DNA of 64,000 nucleotides from Candidatus Sericytochromatia bacterium (GCA_018780035.1 JADMKE010000013.1:124001-188000); one strand, 5' to 3'; numbered from the stretch's first letter, positions 1 to 9,457 are shown. Notes: generated from the letters alone by a model not told the origin. Made by a program: numbers and translations.

Positions 1-1
1 G

Positions 2-3000
2 GTCGATCAGGTCACGCTCTGGGATGGCACGGTTGCCGCCCCCGTCAACAGCAATACAGATATTTTGCAAAGTGCTGCTGTGGCCAAGGCCTATGCCTTT
101 ATCGACGTAGAACACCCCGAAGATGACTGCGGCCCCAATCCCGAAATGGAGGTCGAGGCGGGCTCTGGCCCAGGCAATCCCTTTGATCCCAGTGCGCCCA
201 CCGGCGGCATTCGTGTCGACTCTGTGGCGGGTTTTACGATCGGCGATCAGATCTTGATTGGCGGTGCGGGCCCCTATACGATTGTGGGCCTGGTCAATGA
301 TGCAGGCTCTCCTGCCGCCGTCTCCACCGACCCGGTTTTTGATGACCCGGCGATTCCAACCTATGAATACCGCCCGCCTTTTGATGGCTTGCCCCCTGGG
401 GATCGGCTGGGAACCAGCTTGCCCGTGGACCCTGTAGCAGATTTCCCGCTGACCATTGGCGCAATTACTTACAATACCTATGCCGATCTGGCTGCGGCGT
501 TTACCCCACCCGCTTGGCATCCCCATGCAGGCGATCCGATGAACCCACTCTATTGGGCCGAATACACCCAGTCCAGCTCCCCTGCAGTGCCTGCACGCCA
601 AGAGGTGTATATCAATGTCCCGATTGCCCCCCCGGCGGCAGGCGTCTTGATTACCCTGTTTAACGCCACTCCTGTGCCGCCCCACGAGGCCCAATTTGCC
701 GACTCCGACCCCCTGAGCAATTTTGCCCAACGGGCAGTTCTGATGGGCGATGAGGTTTTGCTCGGTGAGGCTGCCCGCAATCCTGCGACCACCGGGATTG
801 CTCCCCGCGATCCTGGTCGCACAGCCAACCCCACTGCCGGGGATCCCAATAATAACGGTTTTACCTGGGCTGACGCAGATTTTTATGCCAATTTTGGTGT
901 GTCAACCGAACACGCGCCCTTTCCCGGTGAAGCCTTTACCGTGGGCAATCCCAGCCAATTTATTACGGGCACCGAAAACGACCGCGGTATCACCACCAAT
1001 CCAGATACCGCTGCAGCAGGCATCAATGGCACAGTCGATCGGGTGATGGGCTCAGACCTGAATATCGAATACAGGGTTTCGATTCCCACCAACGATGTCA
1101 ATGTGCTGCGCAAAGAAAACAACCTGCTCTTCAATTTTGGCTCAATCGACGAACGCGACTGGAGCATTGATATCCGCAATCCGTATATGGAATTCCGCAC
1201 AGCGGGAGGTTATACCACTGTGCCCCGCTACCGCGTAGATGCTGGCGGCAATATCTTTGACGCCTTTGGCAAAGGCGCTTTTGAAGACGATACCAGCCGG
1301 ACCCAATACAGCGCCCAGGACGCCCTCTCCGTACAGCGGGTCTATACCACAGCGGGTGGGGCGACCCTCAATAACCAGGTCAGCAATGCCGACAAAGGCT
1401 ACGATATGAGCAATTATGCCGCCTATAACAACGGTGCCGCTGACTTTGAGGACTATATCACCAGCCACAACCGGCTCTCGATGAATGGCGACGATTATAA
1501 CCTCTTTGACTATGTGCCCGATTTAAATCTGATTCCCGGTGACAGCGAAGGCCGCCGCTTTGGTGAATTGTATGTGGGCTCGCTGCCGAGCAATTTTTAT
1601 TATTACCGCGAAAACCTCGACAATGGGGCTGTGGGCACAGGCGCGCCTTACACCGTGGACCGCGAGCTGAATGCCGCCCTGCAGCGTTTTAATAACGATG
1701 GTATGGGCACCCTCAATTTTAATGGACGAGCCCAAAACCTGCTGGGCCATTACGATGCAGCCGAGACCACAGTGGTCCACAACCCGAATATGCCCGCTTG
1801 GTCGGGCGTGGTACTGGGGGTGGCTGAACAAGATGCCAAACTCCGCAATGCCCAGCGCACCACCACCTCGGCTTTCTGGCGTGGGTTCAGCGGTGCAGAT
1901 GTGCCTCTGGACTATTCCCGCAACGTGATCCTGGGCCAGACCAGCAATGTGACCGGCCCGGAACGGGCTGTGGGGGCCTCCAACAGCGTCTACGCCACCA
2001 TGGAAGCAGGCGGTTCTCAGATTACCCTGCAAATGCCCAATCAGGTCAACCGCGCCGGGCATTTGATTATCAACGAATGGGCCAATGGCGCAGCACAACC
2101 CCATGCCATTCCCCTGCCGCTCTTTGATGTGGGCAGCTTTCCGCTCAATACCCCCACTTCATACACCTTTGCCTCCTACGGCCCACAAACCGTCACCCGC
2201 ACGGGTGGCAAATACCTGGCCAATTTCCAGACGGAATTGCTCGATGGTGTCGATGGCCTGCGCGATGGCAATATCAATGCCGCTTTGGCAGGCACCCTGC
2301 TCACCAGTGCTGGGGGTGTGGTGTCAACCACCCATCCACCCGCCACCTGGGGCGCGGGGCTGATTCTGCACGTGGATGATGCCAACGCCTTTGATGTCGA
2401 AGGCCCCCGCAATGAGGTTTATTTGGGTACAGATACCACAACCCGCTACCGGGTCGTGCAAAAAAATGCCAATACCTATCCCCAGACCCTGTTTTTGCTG
2501 CCCGTGAGCGGCACCGTACCCGCTGCTTACCAAAACAATGTCCACACCGATCTGCAAATTCGCCAAATCGTCGGCGAATACACCGTTAGTGTGGTGGATG
2601 CCGCAGGCACCCCCAGTTCCACCGGCGACCATGTGCGCATCAATTATAACGATCTTGGCACACAGACACCCGGCAATTTGGTCTCGGTCGCACTGTCTGC
2701 CGAAATGGACCGCGTGGGCCGCGTGGCCCTGGGTGATCCGCGTACACCGGGCGCCGATCTCGATAACCCGCTGACCCCGACTGTCGACGAAAGCCAGCGC
2801 ATAGCCCCCGAGGTCTTTCCCTCGCCCCAGGGCTATGTACAGGCCGATGCCCAGGTCAGCTTAAATCTGGTCAGCCAGGACATTGACGGCAATTTGCGCC
2901 CGCGCAAACTCAGATCCGTGCGGGTCGAAATTGAAAGCGGCGAGCAGCTGATTCCCAATAAAGTGGCCCAGAGCTACAGCACCACCGGCCCCTTTGCCAT

Positions 3001-3967
3001 TAACGGCGAGTGGCCGATCGCAATATACGAAGGCGAGACCCAGCTCAACCCCTATGTGACCAGTGATTTAGACATACTCGTGGGCCATTACCAGGGCATT
3101 ACCAACGGGGCCAATGCCACCAATACCATCAATCCCTCGATTGATGTCACCGCCACCGATGGATTCTCCGTCGGGGAAGAAATTTCAGTCAATGGCGAAC
3201 GCCGCCGGATCGCAGGTATCACCGGCAATACAGTTCAGCTCGATTCGCCGCTGAGCAATGCCCCCCTGCGCGGGGACCGGCTCAATTTGGGCAATGGTCT
3301 GGGCACACGCGAACTTTCTCTGTTTTTAAACAAGACCTACGCCATGGCCGCGGGTGCCCCGGTGCGGGTACATTTGGAATACGATGAATACGATGTGGTG
3401 GGCTTCCCGCCCAGGGTAGATACCACTGCGCCCGTGCGCACAAGTACGGAGTCGATTGGTTTTGGCGATCCTGACCCCAGCCAACGCATGGAGATCAGCG
3501 GATTTAACACCGGCGATGGCAGCGCAGGCAATCCCCTGCAGGTGGTCGATAGCACAGGCTTTAATCCCGGTGACGTGGTCAATATCAACAGCCTGACCCG
3601 TCGGATTGCCACGATTGTCGGCAATGATCTGACCTTCGATCAGCCCGTGACCACGGCTCTGGGACAAATCGTGGATATCGGCACGATCTACCGCAGCAAT
3701 TATGAAGACTTCTTACAGGTTGGACCAGGCCGCTCAGGCGGCAGCTTTGAGAATGACTTCACCAAAGAGCTGAAACGCATTCTCGACAACCCCGAATACC
3801 AGGATATTCTGCGCTATGGCTTGATGGAAAACCTGTTTATCAGTGCCTCCAGCAATGATCCCTTTAACAATATCATCTCGTCCAAGTTGTACTTAAATTG
3901 GATGCGCACCAAACGCCAATTGGAGATCACCCAGACCTCGTTTATGGCCTATTTTAAATCAGCTTAA
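2..3967 (+). CDS. Giant repeat-module protein, 5' end outside window
   Basis: The frame is open through the left edge, so the true start lies upstream; at least 1,321 residues are present. I do not recognise the family. The protein is rich in Asn, Gly, Asp and Pro. It contains a short module seen three times, near 205-290, 3135-3290 and 3535-3680: a Gly-Phe, then x-x-Gly-Asp or Gly-Glu, then a beta-strand pattern ending in an Ile-x-Gly-Asn turn. This resembles a surface-protein repeat. The C-terminal 70 residues are different, charged and aromatic (Lys-Arg-Gln-Leu, ending Tyr-Phe-Lys-Ser-Ala), and may form a separate helical domain. Few Cys and the Asn/Gly-rich composition suit an exported or appendage protein, but its signal region is not visible. 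It converges on the TPR gene 14 bases downstream. Confidence 0.85.
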   Translation, partial: VDQVTLWDGTVAAPVNSNTDILQSAAVAKAYAFIDVEHPEDDCGPNPEMEVEAGSGPGNPFDPSAPTGGIRVDSVAGFTIGDQILIGGAGPYTIVGLVNDAGSPAAVSTDPVFDDPAIPTYEYRPPFDGLPPGDRLGTSLPVDPVADFPLTIGAITYNTYADLAAAFTPPAWHPHAGDPMNPLYWAEYTQSSSPAVPARQEVYINVPIAPPAAGVLITLFNATPVPPHEAQFADSDPLSNFAQRAVLMGDEVLLGEAARNPATTGIAPRDPGRTANPTAGDPNNNGFTWADADFYANFGVSTEHAPFPGEAFTVGNPSQFITGTENDRGITTNPDTAAAGINGTVDRVMGSDLNIEYRVSIPTNDVNVLRKENNLLFNFGSIDERDWSIDIRNPYMEFRTAGGYTTVPRYRVDAGGNIFDAFGKGAFEDDTSRTQYSAQDALSVQRVYTTAGGATLNNQVSNADKGYDMSNYAAYNNGAADFEDYITSHNRLSMNGDDYNLFDYVPDLNLIPGDSEGRRFGELYVGSLPSNFYYYRENLDNGAVGTGAPYTVDRELNAALQRFNNDGMGTLNFNGRAQNLLGHYDAAETTVVHNPNMPAWSGVVLGVAEQDAKLRNAQRTTTSAFWRGFSGADVPLDYSRNVILGQTSNVTGPERAVGASNSVYATMEAGGSQITLQMPNQVNRAGHLIINEWANGAAQPHAIPLPLFDVGSFPLNTPTSYTFASYGPQTVTRTGGKYLANFQTELLDGVDGLRDGNINAALAGTLLTSAGGVVSTTHPPATWGAGLILHVDDANAFDVEGPRNEVYLGTDTTTRYRVVQKNANTYPQTLFLLPVSGTVPAAYQNNVHTDLQIRQIVGEYTVSVVDAAGTPSSTGDHVRINYNDLGTQTPGNLVSVALSAEMDRVGRVALGDPRTPGADLDNPLTPTVDESQRIAPEVFPSPQGYVQADAQVSLNLVSQDIDGNLRPRKLRSVRVEIESGEQLIPNKVAQSYSTTGPFAINGEWPIAIYEGETQLNPYVTSDLDILVGHYQGITNGANATNTINPSIDVTATDGFSVGEEISVNGERRRIAGITGNTVQLDSPLSNAPLRGDRLNLGNGLGTRELSLFLNKTYAMAAGAPVRVHLEYDEYDVVGFPPRVDTTAPVRTSTESIGFGDPDPSQRMEISGFNTGDGSAGNPLQVVDSTGFNPGDVVNINSLTRRIATIVGNDLTFDQPVTTALGQIVDIGTIYRSNYEDFLQVGPGRSGGSFENDFTKELKRILDNPEYQDILRYGLMENLFISASSNDPFNNIISSKLYLNWMRTKRQLEITQTSFMAYFKSA

Positions 3968-3981
3968 ACAGATTCGCAGCC

Positions 3982-4986
3982 TTAAGGTTTTTGCCTGGGG
4001 GAGGTCTTGCTCCCCCCCAATAAGGCCTGCACTTCCGGCAGGCGGCGCAGACGAAAGAACTCACGCCCCTGCAAAAGCGGGTCTTTCTGCAAGTCGGGAG
4101 CCATTTTTAAGGCCCGTGTGAGGTGCTCCTGGGCCTGGCTCTCCTGGCCCAATTGGGCCATCAAACTGGCAATTTGTAATTCCAAGCGGGCGTTTTGGGG
4201 TTCGTATTGGCGCAAACTCAGATAATCCGCCAGGGCCAATTGGGGCTTTTTTTGCAGCAGGGCCAGTTCGGCCCTGAGTGTGAGCAAATCGGCTTTCTGG
4301 GTTGGGTTTAAAGGCTGTTGAAAGGCCTTCGCCAAGACCGGTTCAGCTTCAGAAACCTGCTTGAGCGCCAAAAGACTGCGGGCCCGGCCCAAAAGCGCAT
4401 CGGGCTGACCGGGCTCTTTTTTGAGGGCCAAAGCATAAGCCGCCGCAGCTACGGCGGGCTTTTGCAAGAGGGCGGCCAGTTCAGCCTTTTCGAGCGGTTT
4501 GAGCTGCTTTTGCAGGTACTTTTCAATAAAACGGTAATCATGAAGTGCGGCGGCCTGGTTTTTAAGCCGCTGCTGCAGCCAAGCCCGGTTCCAGCGTGCA
4601 TCAAGGTGGTGGGGCTCGATTTGCAAAAGCTGGGTGAGATGTTTGAGTGCGACCTTGTTTTGGCCTTGGCGCAGCTCTACCCAAGCCAGATTGTAGAGAC
4701 CATCTGTATCATGGGGCTCCAATTCCAGCGCCCGCTTTAAGTCTGCCGCAGCGGCTTTGTTGTCTCCGGCTTGCGCCCTTAAAACACCCCGGTTATACCA
4801 GAGGGAAGCATCTTGAGGGCTGTCTTGTAAGCGCCGGGTATGGGTCTGAATCTGGGCATAAACGGCCTGTGAATCCTGATTGCGGGCCAACACTTCCTGC
4901 ACAGCGCCACGTTGAGACCAGCCCAAGGCCCCCAAGGTTAGGGCCGAGCCCAAAAGCAACAAACGGGTCAGGGTCTTGTATTTCAC
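3982..4986 (-). CDS. Membrane-anchored tetratricopeptide repeat protein
   Basis: 334 residues. The N-terminus (Lys-Tyr-Lys, then Leu-rich residues 8-24) is a signal peptide or membrane anchor without a lipobox. The rest is a run of TPR helices: the first clear unit has the typical W-Y-N-R-G-V-L-R-A-Q-A-G-D pattern near residues 62-75 and the second has Y-N-L-A-W-V-E-L-R-Q-G near 97-107. Further units continue to about residue 300. TPR proteins act as scaffolds, here probably on the periplasmic side; no catalytic domain is visible. It is divergent from the barrel-like gene at 5171 across a 184-base spacer and convergent with the giant protein. Confidence 0.85.
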   Translation of the reverse strand: MKYKTLTRLLLLGSALTLGALGWSQRGAVQEVLARNQDSQAVYAQIQTHTRRLQDSPQDASLWYNRGVLRAQAGDNKAAAADLKRALELEPHDTDGLYNLAWVELRQGQNKVALKHLTQLLQIEPHHLDARWNRAWLQQRLKNQAAALHDYRFIEKYLQKQLKPLEKAELAALLQKPAVAAAAYALALKKEPGQPDALLGRARSLLALKQVSEAEPVLAKAFQQPLNPTQKADLLTLRAELALLQKKPQLALADYLSLRQYEPQNARLELQIASLMAQLGQESQAQEHLTRALKMAPDLQKDPLLQGREFFRLRRLPEVQALLGGSKTSPRQKP

Positions 4987-5086
4987 TTCTGCCTCATCAA
5001 GATTTGAAGTCTCTGTTTGAGTGTAACTGTCTGAGAATCAGGGGTCAAGCGCCAGACTTCTCTGCTCCCGCCAAAAGCTTGATAAA

Positions 5087-5112
5087 GATCAAAATCACAC
5101 CCATTTTTGATC
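5087..5112. promoter_or_regulatory. Inverted repeat in divergent spacer
   Basis: GATCAAAA at 5087-5094 and TTTTGATC at 5105-5112 form a perfect 8-base inverted repeat with a 10-base gap. It sits in the spacer between the divergent TPR and barrel-like genes, which suits a dimeric regulator site. No regulator is identified, and the repeat could be chance in AT-rich DNA. Confidence 0.3.
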
Positions 5113-5170
5113 ATCTTCCCAAGAGAGTTTTAAAACTAGACTGGATTTAGATAAGCCTGAGGAAAAAACC

Positions 5171-5740
5171 ATGAAAATAGAATCTCTACTTTTAAGCCTG
5201 CCTTTGCTTGCCTTCTGCTTAAATGGCCCGGTTTGTGCTGCACCCGCTCCCAAAGTGCCCCCCACACCCGCAGCCACGCCTCAACCCGTACCCAGTCCCG
5301 CTGCGGCCTTGACGGTCCTCCCCAGGAGTTCACCCCTGGCGTTGAGTCTGCAGGGCTTGGGTGCCCTGTCCTGGGGTGGAGGCTGGCTGCCTGATCCTGG
5401 CCTGATGCTGGGCGTTGAATACAATTGGGATCCCCATTTTGGCCTGTTTGCGGGTGCCGCTGGATTTTTGCAAAGCAGCGGATTCAGCAGCTATTTCCCG
5501 TTCAGTTTGCGCTACCACCATCCGCTCAGCCCCTCTCAGAGCCTGTTTGGGGGAATCGGCGGGTTTGTGGTCTACGCAACGGGCGCGGGTCTGGTACCTG
5601 GGGCGCTATTGGAATTGGGCACCGAATACAGTCTCAGTCCCCACTGGTCGCTGAACCTAACCCTGGATACGGGGTTGTCCTTGGGCTCGGCCCAGGCTTT
5701 TACCACTGGATTAAGAGGAGGTCTGAATTTTAGACCATGA
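5171..5740 (+). CDS. Secreted outer-membrane beta-barrel-like protein
   Basis: 189 residues, ATG preceded by GAGG at a suitable distance. Residues 1-23 are a Sec signal peptide with an Ala-x-Ala-like cleavage site. A Pro/Ala/Thr-rich linker follows to about residue 50. The remainder alternates hydrophobic and polar residues with many Gly and aromatic residues (Tyr-Asn-Trp-Asp, Leu-Arg-Tyr-His-His) and ends in Phe-Arg-Pro, close to the terminal aromatic signature of outer-membrane barrels. Its size suits a small barrel of about eight strands. Its stop overlaps the ATG of the next lipoprotein by four bases, so the two are translationally coupled. The exact family is unknown. Confidence 0.8.
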   Translation: MKIESLLLSLPLLAFCLNGPVCAAPAPKVPPTPAATPQPVPSPAAALTVLPRSSPLALSLQGLGALSWGGGWLPDPGLMLGVEYNWDPHFGLFAGAAGFLQSSGFSSYFPFSLRYHHPLSPSQSLFGGIGGFVVYATGAGLVPGALLELGTEYSLSPHWSLNLTLDTGLSLGSAQAFTTGLRGGLNFRP

Positions 5741-6258
5741 GAAAAGCGACACGTTTCCCCTATTTACTTCTGTGTTTATGGCCCCTGTTGAGCTGCAGTC
5801 AAAATATCCCCTACAGCGGACTCGAACGCGGGGGAGGGGGGCTGGTCTCAGGCCACGGCCAAGGCGCAAAAGTAACTGAGACGCAAAAAAACACCCCGCC
5901 GATTATTCAAAATTTAACGGCGAACCCCACTGCCAAAGTGGCCGCTGAAGACAAGATCAGCTTTACGGTCGAAGCCACTGACGCCGAAAAAGACCCACTC
6001 AAATACTTTTGGAGCAGTGATTCTGGCCAACTCTCAGCCACAGAAGGCTATTCGGTCTTCTGGCAGCCGAGCAAAGGCAAAAGCGGTGTCGCCACCATCA
6101 GCCTGACAGTCAGTGACGGCAAAAGCGGTGAATGCCAGGCCTTTGTCAAATTGGCTGTGGAGGCTTCCGGTGCTGCACAAGTGGGCCTGATCTCCCGTCT
6201 GAGCTGTGCCAGCGGCAGTGGCGTGCGCGAAGAACTCTATCGCAACGAAGGACTCTAA
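5737..6258 (+). CDS. Lipoprotein with Ig-like/PKD-like domain (paralogue 1)
   Basis: 173 residues. The signal peptide ends in Leu-Leu-Ser-Cys, a lipobox, so the mature protein should be lipid-anchored. Residues about 50-145 form one Ig-like (cadherin/PKD-type) beta-sandwich: it opens with Pro-Pro-Ile-Ile and has the D-P-L-x-Y-x-W-S-S core followed by S-L-T-V-S-D-G-K. The same domain occurs in the next two genes, so this is the first of three tandem paralogues. The ATG overlaps the stop of the barrel-like gene (ATGA), and the next gene begins three bases after its stop. These domains usually mediate surface adhesion or assembly; the role here is inferred. Confidence 0.85.
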   Translation: MRKATRFPYLLLCLWPLLSCSQNIPYSGLERGGGGLVSGHGQGAKVTETQKNTPPIIQNLTANPTAKVAAEDKISFTVEATDAEKDPLKYFWSSDSGQLSATEGYSVFWQPSKGKSGVATISLTVSDGKSGECQAFVKLAVEASGAAQVGLISRLSCASGSGVREELYRNEGL

Positions 6259-6260
6259 CC

Positions 6261-7628
6261 ATGTTTAAGCAAAATCTCCCCCTGCTTTCGCTCAGTTTGG
6301 CTTTGACGACCCTTTTGGCCTGTAACAGCACGTCTCCCCTGAGCGGCCAACGCCCGAGTGGTGTCGCTGACGAGGCCACCCCTGGCAACAGCCCCCCGAT
6401 CATTCATGCCATGATCAGTTCGGCCTTGAGTCTGAACAAAGATGGCAGCGCCACACTCAAAGTCGTGGCCTACGACGGCGAAGGGGATCCACTGACCTAT
6501 CGCTGGAGCAGCACCCGTGGCAGCCTCAACAAGAGTGAAGGTGCCGAAGTGAGTTGGAACCCGCTCAAGAACGGCAGTCCTGAAAAAGGCATCGGCATTG
6601 TGATGGTCGAGGTCAGCGATGGCAAATACACCAGCCCCGGTGCCCTGAATATTTTGATCAAAGCCGATGGTTCAAGCCAATTGGAGGTAGATACCCAGGC
6701 AGGCAACCTGCTCTGCAAAACGGATCCCAGCGCTGGCAAAGCCGTGGACGTCTTGGCCAGCGATGATCGGCTCCCGCCGCTTAAACTTGGCAGCAACACG
6801 CTCGAAACCCTGAGTGTGACCCTCGACGGCGAGCCCAATGAATGGCAGAATATCCTGCCCGTGGCGCAAGATGGCCCTCGCGATACCGGCGGCAACGAGA
6901 GCAGCCTGGATCTGCGCGCCCTCTATCTGGCACGCGATGCCCGCCATCTCTATTACCGCCTCGACACTTGGGGCAAACCCGACCCAGCACGGGCCCAAGA
7001 TTACCGCCTGAATATGGGCTGGACTGGCAATATCTACAAAGACGGCCTGCCCGAAACCACGGGCCTCGAAGTGGGAAGTGTCGTAGAGGGCAAAATCCCA
7101 ATTGTAAACCTGACCAGCCTCGACAAACTCTATCTCAGCGGCGTGGTGCGTACGAATAATGGCCTCGGCGATCGCACACGGCAGGTCAAATTGTTAAATG
7201 CCCCTGAGCCCGTGCCCTCCCCCACCCCGGCGCCGATCAGTGGTGGCGGCGGGAATCTCGTCGCCAGCAATATATTTAGCAATTTCTCTCCAGATATCAG
7301 CTATTTTAGCGATCCCAGCTGTCAGCCCAGCTTTAATCTGACCCAGTCCTATCGGCTGGCCGGGGTGGTCAATTACCACTCCACCACCCACAATGGGCCT
7401 GTGGAGATCAGCTTAAAGGGCGACAGCGGTCAGACCTTTGGTCCCTGGTCGGCCAGTGGCGGCACCGTCACCAGCAGTACCAGCGCCCGCACCTGGAGTG
7501 CCCGCCCCGCCAATGTGGTGCTGCCTGCTGGCCGCTACACAATACAAGACTCCAGCAACAGTACCTGGCTGTTTAACAGCAGCTCAGGCGGCTGTGGCAT
7601 CAGCGTTGTTCAGGGTGTGGCCCAATAA
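6261..7628 (+). CDS. Lipoprotein with Ig-like and CBM9/DOMON-like domains (paralogue 2)
   Basis: 455 residues from the ATG at 6261, chosen because it begins a perfect lipoprotein signal (Met-Phe-Lys, then Leu-rich, then Leu-Leu-Ala-Cys); the frame is open further upstream but only inside the previous gene. An Ig-like domain at about residues 45-145 (D-P-L-T-Y-R-W-S-S) matches the neighbours. Residues about 180-330 look like a CBM9/DOMON sandwich: T-L-D-G-E-P-N-E-W, then L-R-A-L-Y-L-A-R-D-A-R-H-L-Y-Y-R-L-D. These domains bind sugars or haem in other proteins. The C-terminal 130 residues are a Ser/Thr/Gly-rich beta domain with two Cys that may pair. It lies in a three-lipoprotein operon. Confidence 0.85.
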   Translation: MFKQNLPLLSLSLALTTLLACNSTSPLSGQRPSGVADEATPGNSPPIIHAMISSALSLNKDGSATLKVVAYDGEGDPLTYRWSSTRGSLNKSEGAEVSWNPLKNGSPEKGIGIVMVEVSDGKYTSPGALNILIKADGSSQLEVDTQAGNLLCKTDPSAGKAVDVLASDDRLPPLKLGSNTLETLSVTLDGEPNEWQNILPVAQDGPRDTGGNESSLDLRALYLARDARHLYYRLDTWGKPDPARAQDYRLNMGWTGNIYKDGLPETTGLEVGSVVEGKIPIVNLTSLDKLYLSGVVRTNNGLGDRTRQVKLLNAPEPVPSPTPAPISGGGGNLVASNIFSNFSPDISYFSDPSCQPSFNLTQSYRLAGVVNYHSTTHNGPVEISLKGDSGQTFGPWSASGGTVTSSTSARTWSARPANVVLPAGRYTIQDSSNSTWLFNSSSGGCGISVVQGVAQ

Positions 7629-7630
7629 AG

Positions 7631-8083
7631 ATGAATCAGAAAGTGTACAAAACCATGAAAAAATTAATTCTCCTCAGTTTCCTGGCTCTCTCACTGGCGG
7701 GCTGTGATACCCGTCAGAACGTGGTGGTCAACACCCCCAGCACAGGCACACAAGAGAGCAAAGTCAACCGCAAGCCGATTGTTCAGCAAATGAACGCCAA
7801 TCCCACCAATGTGAGCCGGAAAGAAGATATTATCAGCTTTAAGGTTGTGGCCGTGGACGAAGACGGAGATATCTTAAAATACGTTTGGTCGGCCACCAAG
7901 GGTACGCTCTCGTCGACCCAAGGGGAAATTATCACCTGGATGCCGCAAAAGTCCGACGGCAGCCTGGAAACTGGCGTAGCGATTATTTCGGTATTGGTCT
8001 CGGACAACAAAGGCGGCACGGACACCTCGTCGGTCAACGTGACCATCGACAGCTCGGGTTCTGCCAAAGTTGAAGGCAAATAA
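7631..8083 (+). CDS. Small lipoprotein with Ig-like domain (paralogue 3)
   Basis: 150 residues from 7631, or 142 from the ATG at 7655, which begins a compact signal (Met-Lys-Lys-Leu-Ile-Leu, lipobox Leu-Ala-Gly-Cys). Neither start has a strong ribosome site. After a short linker the protein is one Ig-like domain with the same hallmarks as the two genes before it: a Lys-Pro-Ile-Val opening, D-G-D-I-L-K-Y-V-W-S-A, and V-L-V-S-D-N-K. It ends in Ser-Gly-Ser-Ala-Lys-Val-Glu, like the end of paralogue 1 domain. It starts two bases after the previous stop and converges on the desaturase gene. Confidence 0.8.
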   Translation: MNQKVYKTMKKLILLSFLALSLAGCDTRQNVVVNTPSTGTQESKVNRKPIVQQMNANPTNVSRKEDIISFKVVAVDEDGDILKYVWSATKGTLSSTQGEIITWMPQKSDGSLETGVAIISVLVSDNKGGTDTSSVNVTIDSSGSAKVEGK

Positions 8084-8099
8084 GCCCCAAAGCGACGGT

Positions 8100-9323
8100 T
8101 TAAACCGAAGCCAGCTCTTTTTCCCGCTCCTGCTTGGAGCGGGTTTTGAGTGGGCGCATGACAATCTGGCCTGTGAGCAGGCGCATGGTCTGGCCGATGC
8201 GCTTCCAGATCGATTGGCGAATATACGGCACACCGTATTTCTGACAAATGGCCTCCACCTCGGGCTGGGCCAATTGGTATTGGCGCAGGGTGAGATCGGG
8301 CCAGAGGTGGTGCTCGATCTGGTAATTCAGCCAGCCCTGCAAGAAGTCTTGCCAATCGCGGCCCCCCGTAAAATTGGCCGAACCCACCACTTGGCGCAGA
8401 TAAAACTCGGCTTTGTCAGAGACAGGGCCCTCAAAGCGGTAGACATCGTCGCCGGTGTGGTTGGGCACAATGATCAAGAAGGTGTGCAAATTGGTCATCA
8501 GCTCAGCCAGCACACTGGTGAGCAATACGTTTAGCGCAGCCGACAGGCCCAAGGGTAAAAACAGCGCCGGAAGCAAAGCAAAGCGAAAGAGCGCATAGGG
8601 AAAGACACAGCGCAACCAAAACTCGCCACTGCCTTTGCTAAAAGGCCACCAGAGCGGGGCCCCGTGAAAAATCGCGGGCTGATGCCCGGCAATGCGTTCT
8701 TCGAGCCCCTTGCGCCCCGGACGCGAACGCTGCTGTTGCAGAATCCAGAGGGTGTTGGGCGCATAATAGGTCAATTTCCAGGTGACCATAAAAAACGAGG
8801 CCACGGCATATTTGAACCAAATGGGCGCCTTGATACGGCGCATGAGCTGCACGCGATCTTCGAGGATATCCGGGTCGAGTTTTTCGCCGGTGTGGTAATG
8901 GTGCAAAACATTGTGTTCAAAGTCCCAGGCCTCGGGCACGAGCCAATCGGGCCAGTCAATCCAGCGCCGCCAGCCCCGGGCAAAGCCTTTGCTGGTATAG
9001 CGTTTGGGAATATTGGGCACGCGGTCGTAGCCCCGGTGGCGAATGTGGTGATTCAAACAGCCCCAGCGCGCCATTTGGCCCGTACTGATCAGCAAAGCAC
9101 TGATCGGATTGGGCAAGAGCCAAGCCGTGGCATAGCCCAACAAACTGCAAATACGGCCCCAGCCCTCTATTTTGCGCAGGTGCTTAAAATCTGCTTCGGA
9201 GATATTGGCCAGCAGGCGTTGGTGCAGGGCTTCGAGTTCTGCGCCAAAGGCAGCATAGTCAAGGTGTTCGAGCTGTTCCAGGCTTTCGGGGATGGGGGGG
9301 GATGTGGTTTGCATGGCCTTCAT
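8100..9323 (-). CDS. Membrane fatty acid desaturase
   Basis: 407 residues from the ATG at 9323 (a second ATG lies three codons on). It has the three histidine boxes of membrane di-iron desaturases: H-H-I-R-H at about 92-96, H-N-V-L-H-H-Y-H at about 137-144, and Q-I-E-H-H near the C-terminus. Hydrophobic segments lie at about 60-82, 185-205 and 255-290. Such enzymes insert double bonds into acyl chains using O2 and an electron donor, adjusting membrane fluidity. Position specificity cannot be read from the sequence. Open frame continues upstream of the start but only as antisense of the LysM gene, so I rejected a longer form. The gene stands alone on the minus strand. Confidence 0.88.
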   Translation of the reverse strand: MKAMQTTSPPIPESLEQLEHLDYAAFGAELEALHQRLLANISEADFKHLRKIEGWGRICSLLGYATAWLLPNPISALLISTGQMARWGCLNHHIRHRGYDRVPNIPKRYTSKGFARGWRRWIDWPDWLVPEAWDFEHNVLHHYHTGEKLDPDILEDRVQLMRRIKAPIWFKYAVASFFMVTWKLTYYAPNTLWILQQQRSRPGRKGLEERIAGHQPAIFHGAPLWWPFSKGSGEFWLRCVFPYALFRFALLPALFLPLGLSAALNVLLTSVLAELMTNLHTFLIIVPNHTGDDVYRFEGPVSDKAEFYLRQVVGSANFTGGRDWQDFLQGWLNYQIEHHLWPDLTLRQYQLAQPEVEAICQKYGVPYIRQSIWKRIGQTMRLLTGQIVMRPLKTRSKQEREKELASV

Positions 9324-9451
9324 AATACCAGATTCACAGGGAGAGAGGAGGGGGATCTCAGCAGGGCGTTTGTTGAAGGGTGGCTGAAAAAACGAATCCA
9401 AACCAGATATTAGGATTTGATTAAGATACACCTGTAAGCCTGATCCCGTTC

Positions 9452-9457
9452 TATAAT
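9452..9457 (+). promoter_or_regulatory. Probable -10 box of LysM gene
   Basis: A perfect TATAAT lies 56 bases before the ATG of the LysM/transglycosylase gene. No good -35 box is found at 16-18 bases, so only the -10 is called. Confidence 0.4.

Noticed and set aside
1523-2104. Minus-strand frame of 193 codons in the giant gene
   Set aside because: It is antisense of a long, continuous coding sequence and lacks a ribosome site.
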